A stretch of 64,000 nt of DNA from Sphingopyxis sp. GW247-27LB (GTDB lineage: Bacteria; Pseudomonadota; Alphaproteobacteria; Sphingomonadales; Sphingomonadaceae): the NCBI RefSeq assembly GCF_002277025.1, contig NZ_NIWD01000011.1, positions 116,358-180,357 on the forward strand, given 5' to 3'. Under the pieces are notes generated by a model. The model had not been told where the DNA came from. It searched no databases and saw only the letters and a program-made list of their open reading frames with translations. Both the position numbers and the translations under genes were made by a program. Below are positions 27,700 to 37,377 of the stretch, piece by piece. The stretch's first letter is position 1. Each line of letters starts with the position of its first letter.

Positions 27700-29199
27700 T
27701 CACTTGATGCTGAAGCCCGGCGAAACCTCGTCGCCGCCGCGCAGCCGGTCGGCGTCGCCCGCCGACGTGTCGAGCCGCGGTTTCGGCCGGTCACCGCCGC
27801 TCACGCCGTTGCTCGTCTGTCCCAGGAACAGCCGCGCCGCGTCGTTCGCATCCTGATAGGCGTCGGTCGGCAGCTTGATGTCGTTCGCCGACACCGGGTT
27901 CACCAGATAAGGCGTGACGACGATCACCAGCTCGGTTTCGCCGCGGCGGAAGCTGTCCGACTTGAACAAAGTGCCGAGGATCGGCACGTCGCCAAGGCCG
28001 GGCATCTTGTCGATCGCGCCGATCGAACGATTGTTCATCAGGCCGGCGATCATGAAGCTCTCACCCGAACCCAGTTCGACCGTCGTTTCGGCGCGCCGGA
28101 TGGTCAGCGCCGGGATCTGGAAGCCTTCCATCTCGATCGCGCCTTCGGTCGACAGTTCCGACACTTCGGGGCGCACGCGCAGGCTGATCCGGCCGTTCGA
28201 CAGCACCGTCGGCGTATAGGCCAAGCTGACGCCATATTTGCGATATTCGATCGTCGTGCCGGCGAAATTGCCGGGGATCGGGATCGGAAATTCGCCGCCG
28301 GCCAGGAAGTCGGCGGTTTCGCCCGAGATCGCGGTCAGGTTGGGCTGGGCGAGCGTCACCACCATTCCCGAGCGCTCACCCATGTCGAGCGAAGCGATCA
28401 AGTCGAGACCGAACAGGCGGCCGGCCCCTGCGATGCTGCGCGTGCCGCTCGGCGTGGTGATCTGATAGCCGGTCGAGCCGGCCGGAAGCGGCGGCTCGCC
28501 TTCGCCGGGATAGAGGATCGTGCCTGCGGTACGACCACCGAACACGCCGCCGAGAAAGCCGTTGCCGAGCGGGCCATCGCGGTCGCGGGTCAAGAGGTTG
28601 CCGCTGATTTCCTTGACCAGCGAGCGGTTCACCTCGGCGATGCGGACCTGCAGGTTGACCTGCAGCGGCGTCGCGGTACGCAGACGCGAGAGCACCTTGG
28701 TTTGCTCGCCGACGAACGCCTGCACCAGCCGTTCGGCTTCGGCGGCATCGTCGGGCGACTGCACCGTTCCGGTGAGCAGCACGAAGCCGTTCATCGTGTT
28801 GGCGGAGATCTTCGCCTCGGGCATGGCGAGCGAAAGCATCTGATCGATCGTCTCGATATTGTTTCCGACGCGCGCCACGGTCGAATAGACCACGCGGCCG
28901 CTGGCATCGGTCGCATAGATGCTCGTTTCGCCCGGCGCCTTGCCGAAGATATAGAGCTGGCGCGACGAGCGGACCTGCACATCGGCCACCGTGTCGTTGG
29001 CGACGAACACGTCGACCATCGCCGCGGGCAGGCTGATCAGGCGGCCACGGCCGACCGACAGGTCGATGCTCGAGCTCGCATTCTGGGTGGCTTGCGCCGA
29101 CGCCTGCTGCGAGGGGGCGGAGATCAGAGCGGCCGCGACCAGGCCGACGGCCAGGGTGCGGGCCAGCGCCGCCGCCTTCATTTTGGCTTTGCTGTTCAT
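27700..29199 (-). CDS. cpaC: Tad pilus outer-membrane secretin CpaC/RcpA
   Basis: CpaC forms the outer-membrane channel through which the Flp pilus passes. The 499-residue protein starts with a basic head and Sec signal peptide cut near SAQA (about residue 39). An N-terminal pilus-type secretin domain follows (GRLISLPAAMVDVFVANDTVADVQV), then a BON-like section (GFVLLTGTVQSPDDAAEAERLV), and the C-terminal secretin domain with VSLAYTPTVLSNGRISLRVRPEVSEL and GESFMIAGLMNNRS...DKMPGLGDVPILGTLFKS. The tail is Pro/Gly-rich. The ATG at 29199 has GGGAAG upstream. cpaB ends one base before the start. Confidence 0.95.
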   Translation of the reverse strand: MNSKAKMKAAALARTLAVGLVAAALISAPSQQASAQATQNASSSIDLSVGRGRLISLPAAMVDVFVANDTVADVQVRSSRQLYIFGKAPGETSIYATDASGRVVYSTVARVGNNIETIDQMLSLAMPEAKISANTMNGFVLLTGTVQSPDDAAEAERLVQAFVGEQTKVLSRLRTATPLQVNLQVRIAEVNRSLVKEISGNLLTRDRDGPLGNGFLGGVFGGRTAGTILYPGEGEPPLPAGSTGYQITTPSGTRSIAGAGRLFGLDLIASLDMGERSGMVVTLAQPNLTAISGETADFLAGGEFPIPIPGNFAGTTIEYRKYGVSLAYTPTVLSNGRISLRVRPEVSELSTEGAIEMEGFQIPALTIRRAETTVELGSGESFMIAGLMNNRSIGAIDKMPGLGDVPILGTLFKSDSFRRGETELVIVVTPYLVNPVSANDIKLPTDAYQDANDAARLFLGQTSNGVSGGDRPKPRLDTSAGDADRLRGGDEVSPGFSIK

Positions 29200-29200
29200 C

Positions 29201-30241
29201 TTACTTCCCCCCAACCGGAACTTCGGTGGTCTTGTCGCCGCGGGTCACGCGAACAACGGGTCCGCTGGACATCACCGGCGCTGCGCGCCCGGCCCCCGCC
29301 GGAGCGCCGCTATATGCTGGCTGCTGCTGGAGCGCTCCGCTGCCGCCAACGCGGCCGCGAACGGGTACCCAGAAGCGCGACACGTCGCCGCCGGTCGTTG
29401 CCGAGCTGCGGCCCGAGGTCGGGCGTGCGGCGACTTCGGCCAGCATCTTCCGCTCGGCGGCGGTGCCGCCCTTGGCGGGCACGTCGACCTCGCCCGAGGC
29501 GATCGCCGCTTCGAGGTCGCCGCTGGTTTCGGCGAGCGGGCGCAGCGCGAGCGAGAGCCTGCCCATATTCTGGGCGACCGCGATTTTCTCGGCGATCTCG
29601 GGAGTCGCTTCGAGCGTCACGGAACCGAAGGTGCGAACCGGCGTCTTGCCGGTTTCATCCTTCGCGTCGTAACGCTGGTCGGTCGCGAGAACGCGCACGT
29701 TGCGAACGATCGTTTCGGCCGTGAACAGCTGATCGTCGGGATAGGTGCCGCCCTCCTTGACCTCGATGGTCTGCGACAGCACCACGTCGACCCGGTCGCC
29801 GGGAAAGACGAAGCCCGCGACGCCCTGTTCCTGCGAAACCTTGACGGTCACCGCGCGCATGCCGGGGCCGAGCGCCGCGGCCAGGAAGCCGCGGTCGTCG
29901 GGATGGACGAGCGCGCCCTGCGTCAGCGGTTCGCCCGCGGTGATCGGAAAGCGGACGACCGTGCCCACCAGCGTGTTCACGTCGGTCTTGTCCTTCAGGA
30001 AATAGGCCTTCTCGACCAGATCCTTGGGCCAGGGCTGAAAGCGGAAACTGTCGGGCCCGATAATCGTGCCCGCCGGCAACTGCCGCGTGGCGACGAGGAT
30101 GGTCGGGCCGGAAAACTCCGGCGCCGCCGCGGCTCGAGCCGTCGGCGCCGATGCCCCGCGCATCATCTGGTTGACCCCGAACGCCGCACCGACCGCAATG
30201 ACCAGCGCGCCGACGATCAGCATTATCTTTCGCGTATCCAT
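29201..30241 (-). CDS. cpaB: Tad pilus assembly protein CpaB/RcpC
   Basis: The 346-residue inner-membrane-anchored periplasmic protein has one N-terminal helix (IMLIVGALVIAVGAAFGV), a SAF domain (ILVATRQLPAGTIIGPDSFRFQPWP) and a RcpC-type domain with GPGMRAVTVKVSQEQGVAGFVFPGDRVDVVL, the family signature. The C-terminal quarter is Gly/Ala/Pro-rich and may bind peptidoglycan or the secretin. It lies 47 bases after cpaA and ends immediately before cpaC. Role: coupling the secretin to the inner-membrane complex. Confidence 0.94.
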   Translation of the reverse strand: MDTRKIMLIVGALVIAVGAAFGVNQMMRGASAPTARAAAAPEFSGPTILVATRQLPAGTIIGPDSFRFQPWPKDLVEKAYFLKDKTDVNTLVGTVVRFPITAGEPLTQGALVHPDDRGFLAAALGPGMRAVTVKVSQEQGVAGFVFPGDRVDVVLSQTIEVKEGGTYPDDQLFTAETIVRNVRVLATDQRYDAKDETGKTPVRTFGSVTLEATPEIAEKIAVAQNMGRLSLALRPLAETSGDLEAAIASGEVDVPAKGGTAAERKMLAEVAARPTSGRSSATTGGDVSRFWVPVRGRVGGSGALQQQPAYSGAPAGAGRAAPVMSSGPVVRVTRGDKTTEVPVGGK

Positions 30242-30288
30242 GACGATTTTTCGCCTCCTGCACTCACCGGATGCGGCGGTGCTTTCCC

Positions 30289-30777
30289 TCAGGTCGATCC
30301 GATAGACTGAAACTGGTTAAGATAGTGTTGGTGAAGCGCCCAAAGGCCCGCAGCCGCGATGGCGACCCCGTAGGGCACCTCGACGGGCTTTTCAGAGGGG
30401 CGCATCTTGATGTGGACGAGCATGGCACCGGACAGCAGGCCGCCGGCGATCGCCATGACGGTCAGCGTCGGGACGAACAGCGGCAGCGGAATCCAAAGCA
30501 TCACCGCGCCGATCATCTTGACGTCGCCGCCGCCCATCGCGCCGATCGCGAACAGCCCGGCAAAGAGCAGGAAGACGCCGAAGGCGGCGCCGAACTGGAT
30601 CGGCACTTCGGGCCAGGCCGACAGGCCCGTCGCAATCCAGAAGGGGATGGCGAGCAGCGCGATCGCGGCGTTCAGCCCGTTGGAAATCGTGCGCGACCGC
30701 AAATCGCTGATCGCCGCGGCGATCATCAGCGCGGCAAGCAGGGCCATCAGGCCAAGAGCGATCGGAGTGTTTCCCAC
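30289..30777 (-). CDS. cpaA: Tad pilus prepilin peptidase CpaA
   Basis: The 162-residue aspartic membrane peptidase cleaves the Flp prepilin leader. The two catalytic aspartates are D25 in AISDLRSRTISN and D85 in MGGGDVKMIGA. Five to six helices span the sequence. It is the first gene of the unit; upstream lies a divergent FAD oxidoreductase, so the major pilin gene (pilA/flp), usually next to cpaA, is not in the window. The promoter must lie in the gap of about 100 bases. Confidence 0.93.
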   Translation of the reverse strand: MGNTPIALGLMALLAALMIAAAISDLRSRTISNGLNAAIALLAIPFWIATGLSAWPEVPIQFGAAFGVFLLFAGLFAIGAMGGGDVKMIGAVMLWIPLPLFVPTLTVMAIAGGLLSGAMLVHIKMRPSEKPVEVPYGVAIAAAGLWALHQHYLNQFQSIGST

Positions 30778-30878
30778 AGCTTTTCCAATAGCGACGATGG
30801 CTTACCAAAGCGTAACCATGGCGCCGCGGCGTGGGTGCCCGGCTTGCATTCCCGCCGCGAGCCGATATGCGGCGTGCC

Positions 30879-32009
30879 ATGACCGACAAGCCGCCCTCGA
30901 CCACCGACGTGCTGATCGTGGGCGCCGGTATCGCGGGCGCCAGCCTCGCCGCCGCGCTCGCGCCCCACCGGCGGGTGGTGATGATCGAGACAGAGGATCG
31001 TCCGGGCGTTCACGCCACCGGGCGGTCGGCCGCCTTCTGGCACGAAAGCTATGGCGGGGTCGGGGTGCAGCCGCTCTCGGCCGCTTCCTTCGCGACCCTG
31101 GCGCGGCCTCCGGCTGATTTTTCGGATCGCCCCTTTCTGGCGCCGCGCGCCGCGCTGACCATCGGTCGGCGTGAGGAAAAGGCGGCTGTCGATGCCTTCA
31201 CCGCCGAATTTGCCGCAAAGGGCGTCGATGTCGTGCGTCTGACCGCCGCCGATGTCGCGGCAAGGGTGCCGGGCATCCATCCCGACTGGACCGAAGCCGC
31301 TTATGAAGGGGCGTGCAGCGACATCGACGTGGCGGCGCTCCACGTCGCCTATCTGCGCGCGGCGAAGCGCGCAGGGGCCGGGCTCGTCACGCGGGCACCG
31401 CTGATCGCGGCGAGCCGGCGAGGCGGGCTGTGGCATGCGCGCACGGGACAGGGCGACATGACGGCGGCGTTGATCGTCAATGCCGCCGGCGCCTGGGCGG
31501 ACGACGTCGCGGCCGCCTGCGGCGTCGCGCCGGTCGCGATCCAGCCCTATCGCCGGACGGTGCTCCAGGTCCGCCTCGGCGTGCCGGTGTCCGCTGCCCT
31601 GCCGCTGGTGGTCCATGTCGGCGGCCAATTCTATTTCAAGGGCGAAAGCGAAGGGCGCGTGTGGCTGAGCCCGCATGACGAAACGCCTTCGGATCCCTGC
31701 GATGCGGCACCCGAAGAGATCGACGTCGCGCTCGCGATCGAGCGCCTGCAGTCGGTGGTCGACTGGCCGGTGGCGGCGGTGGAGCGGAAATGGGCCGGTC
31801 TGCGCAGCTTCGCGCCCGATCGGCTGCCGGTGTTCGGCGCCGACCCCCGCGAGCCCGCCTTCGTCTGGTGCGCGGGGCAGGGGGGCTTCGGTATCCAGAC
31901 CGCGCCCGCGATTTCGGGCCTGCTCGCCGCGCAGCTCGGCGGGCCGCAGCCCACGGACGCGATCGGCGCTGTCGATCCCGAACCTTATTCGCCGGTTCGT
32001 TTCGCCTGA
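30879..32009 (+). CDS. FAD-dependent oxidoreductase (DAO family)
   Basis: The 376-residue flavoprotein has the N-terminal dinucleotide site TDVLIVGAGIAGASLAAALA (GxGxxG) and continues with the DAO fold: ATGRSAAFWHESYG, the second FAD motif VNAAGAWADDVA, and a C-terminal GFAPDRLPVFG-like SFAPDRLPVFGAD and WCAGQGGFGIQTAPA. Such enzymes oxidise amines, D-amino acids or glycine derivatives. It resembles the D-arginine dehydrogenase/DadA-like branch, but the substrate cannot be read off. The ATG at 30879 is preferred to 30867, as it is closest to the Rossmann motif. The gene is divergent from cpaA, and a DUF1508 gene follows 86 bases on. Confidence 0.87.
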   Translation: MTDKPPSTTDVLIVGAGIAGASLAAALAPHRRVVMIETEDRPGVHATGRSAAFWHESYGGVGVQPLSAASFATLARPPADFSDRPFLAPRAALTIGRREEKAAVDAFTAEFAAKGVDVVRLTAADVAARVPGIHPDWTEAAYEGACSDIDVAALHVAYLRAAKRAGAGLVTRAPLIAASRRGGLWHARTGQGDMTAALIVNAAGAWADDVAAACGVAPVAIQPYRRTVLQVRLGVPVSAALPLVVHVGGQFYFKGESEGRVWLSPHDETPSDPCDAAPEEIDVALAIERLQSVVDWPVAAVERKWAGLRSFAPDRLPVFGADPREPAFVWCAGQGGFGIQTAPAISGLLAAQLGGPQPTDAIGAVDPEPYSPVRFA

Positions 32010-32095
32010 TCGATTGAACGGCTTGCGCCCGCCGATCAACGGCTTAACATGGGTTAGCCGCGCACCCTGGCGGCTCCGCTTCGTGGAGGTACCCC

Positions 32096-32272
32096 ATGGC
32101 TCATTATTTCGAGATCAAGAAGAACAAGGCGGGCGAGTTCGTCGCCTATTTCAAATATAACAGCGAAACCATCTTCTGGACCGAGGGCTACAGCAGCAAG
32201 GCCTCCGCGAAGAACGCCATCGATTCGATCAAGAAGAACGGGCCGGGCGCCGAGACGCGCGAAGCCGAATAG
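32096..32272 (+). CDS. DUF1508 (YegP-like) small protein
   Basis: A 58-residue reading frame begins MAHYFEIKKNKAGEFVAYFK and continues with SETIFWTEGYSSKASAKNAIDSIKKN, the single-repeat form of the DUF1508 domain, a small alpha/beta fold. GGAGG sits eight bases before the ATG. Members such as E. coli YegP (two repeats) are of unknown function, linked at most to stress expression. The gene is convergent with rnhA, whose stop is 26 bases away. Confidence 0.88.
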   Translation: MAHYFEIKKNKAGEFVAYFKYNSETIFWTEGYSSKASAKNAIDSIKKNGPGAETREAE

Positions 32273-32298
32273 CCACACCCACACCGCGGCGCGGGCGT

Positions 32299-32751
32299 TC
32301 AGCGCGTCCGTGCCGCCGCCAGCGCGGCGTCGCTCGCCAGCTTGTCGGCGAGTTCGTTGTCGCCGTGCCCGGCGTGGCCCTTGACCCACAGCCATTCGAT
32401 CTCGTGCCGCTTCGCTTCGGCGGCGAGGCGCTGCCACAGGTCGGCGTTGGCAACCGGCTTCTTGGCGGCGGTCTTCCAGCCGTTCTTCTGCCAGCCGTGG
32501 ATCCATTTGGTGATGCCGTCGCGGACATAGACGCTGTCGGTTGACAGTTCGATGCGGCAGCCGCGCTTCAGCGCCGCCAGCGCCTCGATCGCGGCCATCA
32601 GTTCCATGCGGTTGTTGGTCGTCTCGGCCTCGCCGCCCGAAATCGTCTTCACGACGTCGCCCCAGCGCAGCACCGCGCCCCAGCCGCCCGGCCCGGGGTT
32701 GCCCTTGCACGCGCCGTCGGTGGCGACGATCACGGTCTTGCCCGTGATCAT
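32299..32751 (-). CDS. rnhA: Ribonuclease HI
   Basis: RNase HI cuts RNA in RNA:DNA hybrids. The 150-residue protein has the acidic active site D12 in [16 protein letters not shown]50 in NNRMELMA, D72 in LSTDSVYV and a last Asp in [15 protein letters not shown]. The basic handle region ([16 protein letters not shown]) is present. It is the last gene of the conserved alphaproteobacterial set ispH-thrB-rnhA; its ATG overlaps the thrB stop by four bases. Confidence 0.96.
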   Translation of the reverse strand: MITGKTVIVATDGACKGNPGPGGWGAVLRWGDVVKTISGGEAETTNNRMELMAAIEALAALKRGCRIELSTDSVYVRDGITKWIHGWQKNGWKTAAKKPVANADLWQRLAAEAKRHEIEWLWVKGHAGHGDNELADKLASDAALAAARTR

Positions 32752-33707
32752 GCCTTGAACAAGTCCAGGGCGTCAGGGGCCTGATAGCGCCGCAGCCGCG
32801 CGAGAAAGGGCGAAGGATCCTTGCGCGTCACCAGCGCGTCGGCCGGCGTGTGAATCCAGTCGTGCGCGCGCGTCAGCAGGAAGCGGAGCGAGGCGCCGCG
32901 CGCGAGGAGCGGCAGCGCGGCGACCTCGGCTTCGGTCAGCGCGACCTCGCGCGCATAGCCGCGCATCAACGCGGCCGCACGGGCCGGGTCGCAGCGCGTG
33001 CCGTCGCGGGAAAAGGTCCACGACGCGTGGGTGACGGCAAGATCGTAGGCGCGATAGTCGGTCGCCGCGAAATAGAAGTCGATCAGTCCCGTCACCCGAT
33101 CGCCGAGCATCAGCACATTGTCGGGAAACAGATCGGCGTGGATGACGTGCGCGGGCAGACCGGCGGGCCAGTTCGCGTCGAGATAGTCGAGTTCGGCTTC
33201 GACGATCGCCCCCAGCCCCGGCAGGACCGTGTCGAGATCGCCCGCCGCGGCAGCGATATCGCGCCAATGCCCATGCCCCATGCTGTTTTCGCGGGCGCCC
33301 GCGAAATCCTCGAGCGCGCGATGCGCCGCGCCGAGCGCCGCGCCAGCCGCTTCGCATTGCGCCGCGGTCGGCCGCGTCAACGAGATGCCGGACAGGAACT
33401 GGATGATGCACGCCGCGCGCCCCGAGATCCGCTGGATCGCGGCGCCTTCGCGGTCGCGGATCATCGCCGGGACGGGGCAGCCCTTGGCCGCCAGGTGGCC
33501 GAGCAGGTCGACGAAGAAGGGCAGGTCATCCGCCCGAACGCGCTTTTCGTAGAGCGTCAGGATGAAGCGCCCGCCCGTCGTTTCGAGCAGGAAATTGCTG
33601 TTCTCGACGCCTTCGGCGATTCCCTTGCACGACTGGACCGTCCCGATGTCGTAGCGGGCGACGAGGGTGGCCAGATCGTCGGGGTCGACCTCGGTATAGA
33701 CCGCCAT
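32748..33707 (-). CDS. thrB: Homoserine kinase (APH-fold type)
   Basis: This 319-residue kinase phosphorylates homoserine on the way to threonine. It belongs to the aminoglycoside-phosphotransferase-fold ThrB of alphaproteobacteria, not the GHMP type: [22 protein letters not shown], then [29 protein letters not shown], the Brenner motif [13 protein letters not shown] and the metal-binding [18 protein letters not shown]. The start shares a base with the ispH stop, and its own stop overlaps rnhA, so the three genes are translationally coupled. Confidence 0.95.
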   Translation of the reverse strand: MAVYTEVDPDDLATLVARYDIGTVQSCKGIAEGVENSNFLLETTGGRFILTLYEKRVRADDLPFFVDLLGHLAAKGCPVPAMIRDREGAAIQRISGRAACIIQFLSGISLTRPTAAQCEAAGAALGAAHRALEDFAGARENSMGHGHWRDIAAAAGDLDTVLPGLGAIVEAELDYLDANWPAGLPAHVIHADLFPDNVLMLGDRVTGLIDFYFAATDYRAYDLAVTHASWTFSRDGTRCDPARAAALMRGYAREVALTEAEVAALPLLARGASLRFLLTRAHDWIHTPADALVTRKDPSPFLARLRRYQAPDALDLFKA

Positions 33708-34684
33708 CAGGGTTCGAGCCCGCGCGGCAGCTTGAAGATCATATTCTCCTGCGCGGTGACGACCACTTCCTCGACGATCGGACGGTGGGCGGCGACCGCG
33801 TCGATCACTTCGCGCACCAGCGTTTCGGGCGCGCTTGCGCCCGCGGTGATACCGAGCGTCGCGATGCCCGCCAGCCATTCGGGCGCGATGTCCTCGCCGC
33901 GCTGAACCAGATGCGCGGGCGTGCCGAGCCGTTCGGCGACCTCGACGAGACGCAGGCTGTTCGAGCTGTTCGGGGCGCCGATCACGATCATCCGGTCGCA
34001 CTGGCCGGCGATCGCCTTCACCGCCTGCTGGCGGTTCGAGGTCGCGTAGCAGATATCCTCTCCGCGCGGACCCTGGATCGTCGGGAAGCGGTGCTCGAGC
34101 GCGGTGACGATATCGCGCGTATCGTCGACCGACAACGTCGTCTGGGTCAGAAAAGCGAGCTTTTCGGGATCGGGCGGCACCAGCGCAGCGACGTCGTCGA
34201 CCGATTCGACGAGCGTCATCGCGCCTTCGGGGAGTTGCCCCAGCGTCCCGATGACCTCGGGGTGGCCGGCGTGGCCGATGAAGACGATATGCCGCCCGGC
34301 CTCGCTCGCGCGTTCGGCCTGACGATGCACCTTCGACACCAGCGGACAGGTTGCGTCGATATAATCGAGCCCGCGCGCCTCGGCCTTGGCGGGCACGGCC
34401 TTGGGGACACCATGCGCGCTGAACACCACCGGAACGTCATCGGGAACCTGGTCGAGCGATTCGACGAAGATCGCGCCCTTGGCCTTCAGCGATTCCACGA
34501 CGTAGCGATTGTGGACGATTTCATGGCGCACATAGACCGCCGGGCCGAAGCGGTCGATCGCGAGCTCGACGATGCGGATCGCCCGGTCGACGCCCGCGCA
34601 AAAGCCGCGCGGCGCCGCGATCAATACCCTGAGTTCCGCCGTTTCGCCTTCATTGGCGGGCGTCATTTTAAGGGGTTCGTTCAT
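33707..34684 (-). CDS. ispH: 4-hydroxy-3-methylbut-2-enyl diphosphate reductase
   Basis: IspH is the last enzyme of the MEP isoprenoid pathway, making IPP and DMAPP. It carries an oxygen-sensitive 4Fe-4S cluster. The three cluster cysteines are visible: C29 in [13 protein letters not shown], one in [12 protein letters not shown] and one in [18 protein letters not shown] and [10 protein letters not shown] are substrate-binding motifs. Length 325 residues. The ATG at 34684 was chosen; an in-frame ATG at 34714 would add ten residues and cannot be excluded. First gene of ispH-thrB-rnhA. Confidence 0.96.
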   Translation of the reverse strand: MNEPLKMTPANEGETAELRVLIAAPRGFCAGVDRAIRIVELAIDRFGPAVYVRHEIVHNRYVVESLKAKGAIFVESLDQVPDDVPVVFSAHGVPKAVPAKAEARGLDYIDATCPLVSKVHRQAERASEAGRHIVFIGHAGHPEVIGTLGQLPEGAMTLVESVDDVAALVPPDPEKLAFLTQTTLSVDDTRDIVTALEHRFPTIQGPRGEDICYATSNRQQAVKAIAGQCDRMIVIGAPNSSNSLRLVEVAERLGTPAHLVQRGEDIAPEWLAGIATLGITAGASAPETLVREVIDAVAAHRPIVEEVVVTAQENMIFKLPRGLEP

Positions 34685-34838
34685 GATGCGGCGCTCTAGC
34701 GCAGCAGGTCCCATGGGGTAAAGCGGCTTATGGCTCGGACGCCTGCCTGTTGCGCCCCGTTCATCGCACCGATAAGAAGCGGCGCGCATGGAGCCGGAAC
34801 GACCCGTCCCGTCCCGCCGATTGGAAAGCCTGACCGAT

Positions 34839-35510
34839 ATGAAGCCGACCCCTTCTTCGCCCCGCAAGATCATCGCTGTCCTCTGTGGGGTGGCGGCCGT
34901 GGCGACGACGGCTGGCTGCGGCCGCGACAATGAACTCGACATCTCGGCAGGCGTCGGCATCACCGCCACGCGCAGCAAATGCCCGGCGGTCGCCATTCCG
35001 CTGCACACCGGCGACATTACCCTGTTCGACCCGGCGACGAGCCGCGACGCGAGCGCGATCGACGTCGTCGCGACGATCACCAAACTGACGCCGCAGTGCA
35101 ACGATACGGGCGAGAAAATCTACCAGCTCGCCGATTTCGACGTCGTCGCGACGCGCCGGGATGCCGGGCCGGCGCGCACCGTGACCTTGCCCTATTTCGC
35201 CACGGTCGTGCAGGGCGGCACCGCGGTGGTCGCGAAGCGCCTTGGCCAGGTGAGCGTGACTTTTGCAGAGGGCCAGGTGCGCGGAACCGGTCACGCCCAG
35301 GCATCGGCCTATGTCGATGCCGCCGCGGCGACGCTGCCTGCCGACATCCAGGACCGCATCACCCGCAAGCGCAAGGCCGGCGACGCCGATGCGGCGGTCG
35401 ATCCGCTCAGCCTGCCCGAGGTCAAGGCCGCGGTGCAGCGCGCGAGCTTCGAACTGCTCGTCGGCTTTCAGCTCACGCAGGACCAGCTCGAATATAACGT
35501 CCGACGATAG
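34839..35510 (+). CDS. Putative lipoprotein, function unknown
   Basis: The 223-residue product starts [20 protein letters not shown] and has the lipobox TAGC near residue 28, so it is probably lipidated. The mature part contains [34 protein letters not shown] and a conserved-looking [21 protein letters not shown], with an all-beta look, followed by a helical C-terminus ([13 protein letters not shown]). I have seen similar uncharacterised sphingomonad lipoproteins but know no function. The internal ATG at 34839 starts the signal peptide; the earlier ATG at 34788 would bury it behind 17 polar residues. It stands alone between divergent ispH and argS. Confidence 0.75.
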   Translation: MKPTPSSPRKIIAVLCGVAAVATTAGCGRDNELDISAGVGITATRSKCPAVAIPLHTGDITLFDPATSRDASAIDVVATITKLTPQCNDTGEKIYQLADFDVVATRRDAGPARTVTLPYFATVVQGGTAVVAKRLGQVSVTFAEGQVRGTGHAQASAYVDAAAATLPADIQDRITRKRKAGDADAAVDPLSLPEVKAAVQRASFELLVGFQLTQDQLEYNVRR

Positions 35511-35649
35511 GATATTGCGGCGGCGCGGCGGCGCCCGTCGCTTTCATTTCACCCTGCGGGCGCCGATCGGGCGACGCAGGGCTTTTCGCGTTGCCCAAGC
35601 TGCGATAGGGCGCGCGCGAACCTCCTTTGATCGAAGATAGGCCCCACTC

Positions 35650-37377
35650 GTGACCCTGTTCAGCCGCTTTTCCGACCATATCGGCGCAGCGCTCGATGCG
35701 CTTGCCGCTAAAAATGCCCTGCCGGCCGGGTTCGACCGGTGCGCGATCAGCGTCGAGCCGCCGCGCGATCCCGCGCATGGCGACGTCGCGACCAACGCCG
35801 CAATGGTGCTCGCTAAGCCCGCCGGCATGAACCCGCGCGCGCTTGCCGACCTGCTCGTCGCCGAACTCGGCGCGCTGGGCGAGGTGACCGAGGCGAGCGT
35901 CGCCGGCCCCGGCTTCATCAACCTGCGCCTCGCCGACGGCAGCTGGCGCGAGGAACTGGCGCTGGTCCACGCCGAGGGGGCCGATTACGGCCGCTCGGCG
36001 ATGGGCGAGGGGCGGCGGGTCAATGTCGAATATGTCTCGGCCAATCCGACCGGCCCGATGCACGTCGGCCATTGCCGCGGAGCGGTCGTCGGAGACGCGC
36101 TCGCCGCGCTGCTCGAATATGCGGGGCACGAAGTGATCCGCGAATATTATGTCAACGACGCGGGCGCGCAGGTCGACGTCCTCGCGCGCTCGGTGCACAT
36201 GCGCTACCGCGAGGCGCTGGGCGAAGACATCGGCGCGATCCCCGAAGGGCTTTATCCCGGCGACTATCTGAAGCCTGTCGCGGACAAGCTCGCGGTCGAA
36301 TATGGCGACCGCTTCGTCGGCGCGCCCGAAAGCGCGTGGCTCGGCCTGTTCCGCGCCGAAGCGGTCAGCGCGATGATGGACATGATCCGCGCCGACCTCG
36401 CCAAGCTCGGCATCCATCACGATCTCTTCTCGTCCGAAGCCGAACTGCAGGCCGAAGGCAAGCCCGCTGCCGCCGAGAAATGGCTGCGCGAACAGGGGCT
36501 CGTCTACGATGGTCTGCTCGAAGCGCCGAAGGGCGAGACGCCCGAGGATTGGGAGCCGGTCGAGCTGCCGCTGTTCCGCTCGACGCAGTTCGGCGACGAT
36601 CAGGACCGGCCGATCAAGAAATCGGACGGCAGCTGGACCTACTTCGGCGCCGACCTCGCCTATCATTTCCAGAAAAGCCAGGGCGCCGACGAGCTGATCG
36701 ACATCTGGGGCGCCGACCATGCGGGCACGGTCAAGCGCATCAAGGCAGCGGTCGCGGCACTGACCGGCGGAAAGACCCGGTTCGACGTCAAGCTGGTGCA
36801 GATGGTTCGCCTGCTCAAGAACGGCGAGCCGTTCAAGATGTCGAAGCGCGCGGGCAATTTCGTGACGCTCGCCGACATCGTCGACGAGGTCGGGAAGGAC
36901 GCCGTGCGCTTCACCATGCTGACGCGCAAGGCCGACGCGCAGATGGATTTCGACTTCGCCAAGGTCGTCGAGGCGTCGCGCGACAATCCCGTTTTCTACG
37001 TTCAATATGCCCATGCGCGGATCGCGTCGCTGAAGCGCAAGCTCGCCGAGGCGGGTATCGCGCCCGCGAATCCCGATCCGGTGCGCCTCGATGCCTATGA
37101 GCTGGGTCTCGTGAAGCTGCTCGCCCAGTTCCCGCGCATCGTCGAATCGGCCGCGTCGGCGCGCGAGCCGCACCGGATCGCCTTCTATCTGGGCGAGGTG
37201 GCGGCGGCCTTCCATGCGTGGTGGAACATGGGCAACGACCGCCCCGACGCGCGCGTCATTCTGGCAAATGACCCCGAACTGACCGCGACGCGCCTTTATT
37301 TGGCCGACGGAATCGGGCAGGTTATCCGAAACGGGCTGCACCTCATGGGGGTGGACGCGCTCGAGGAGATGGCTTGA
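35650..37377 (+). CDS. argS: Arginyl-tRNA synthetase
   Basis: This class I synthetase charges tRNA-Arg. It has 575 residues, normal length. The Arg-specific N-terminal domain is followed by the HIGH-type motif in NPTGPMHVGHCRGAVVGD (about 128-144), the KMSKR-type loop K396-MSKR, and the anticodon-binding C-terminus with VQYAHARIASL. The start is GTG at 35650, with no strong Shine-Dalgarno. Its stop overlaps the ATG of the SPOR-domain gene, the first link in a co-directional series to tatC. Confidence 0.97.
   Translation: MTLFSRFSDHIGAALDALAAKNALPAGFDRCAISVEPPRDPAHGDVATNAAMVLAKPAGMNPRALADLLVAELGALGEVTEASVAGPGFINLRLADGSWREELALVHAEGADYGRSAMGEGRRVNVEYVSANPTGPMHVGHCRGAVVGDALAALLEYAGHEVIREYYVNDAGAQVDVLARSVHMRYREALGEDIGAIPEGLYPGDYLKPVADKLAVEYGDRFVGAPESAWLGLFRAEAVSAMMDMIRADLAKLGIHHDLFSSEAELQAEGKPAAAEKWLREQGLVYDGLLEAPKGETPEDWEPVELPLFRSTQFGDDQDRPIKKSDGSWTYFGADLAYHFQKSQGADELIDIWGADHAGTVKRIKAAVAALTGGKTRFDVKLVQMVRLLKNGEPFKMSKRAGNFVTLADIVDEVGKDAVRFTMLTRKADAQMDFDFAKVVEASRDNPVFYVQYAHARIASLKRKLAEAGIAPANPDPVRLDAYELGLVKLLAQFPRIVESAASAREPHRIAFYLGEVAAAFHAWWNMGNDRPDARVILANDPELTATRLYLADGIGQVIRNGLHLMGVDALEEMA

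Noticed and set aside
34788..34838. Upstream ATG extending the lipoprotein at 34839
   Set aside because: It would put a polar head before the lipoprotein signal peptide, which would block export.
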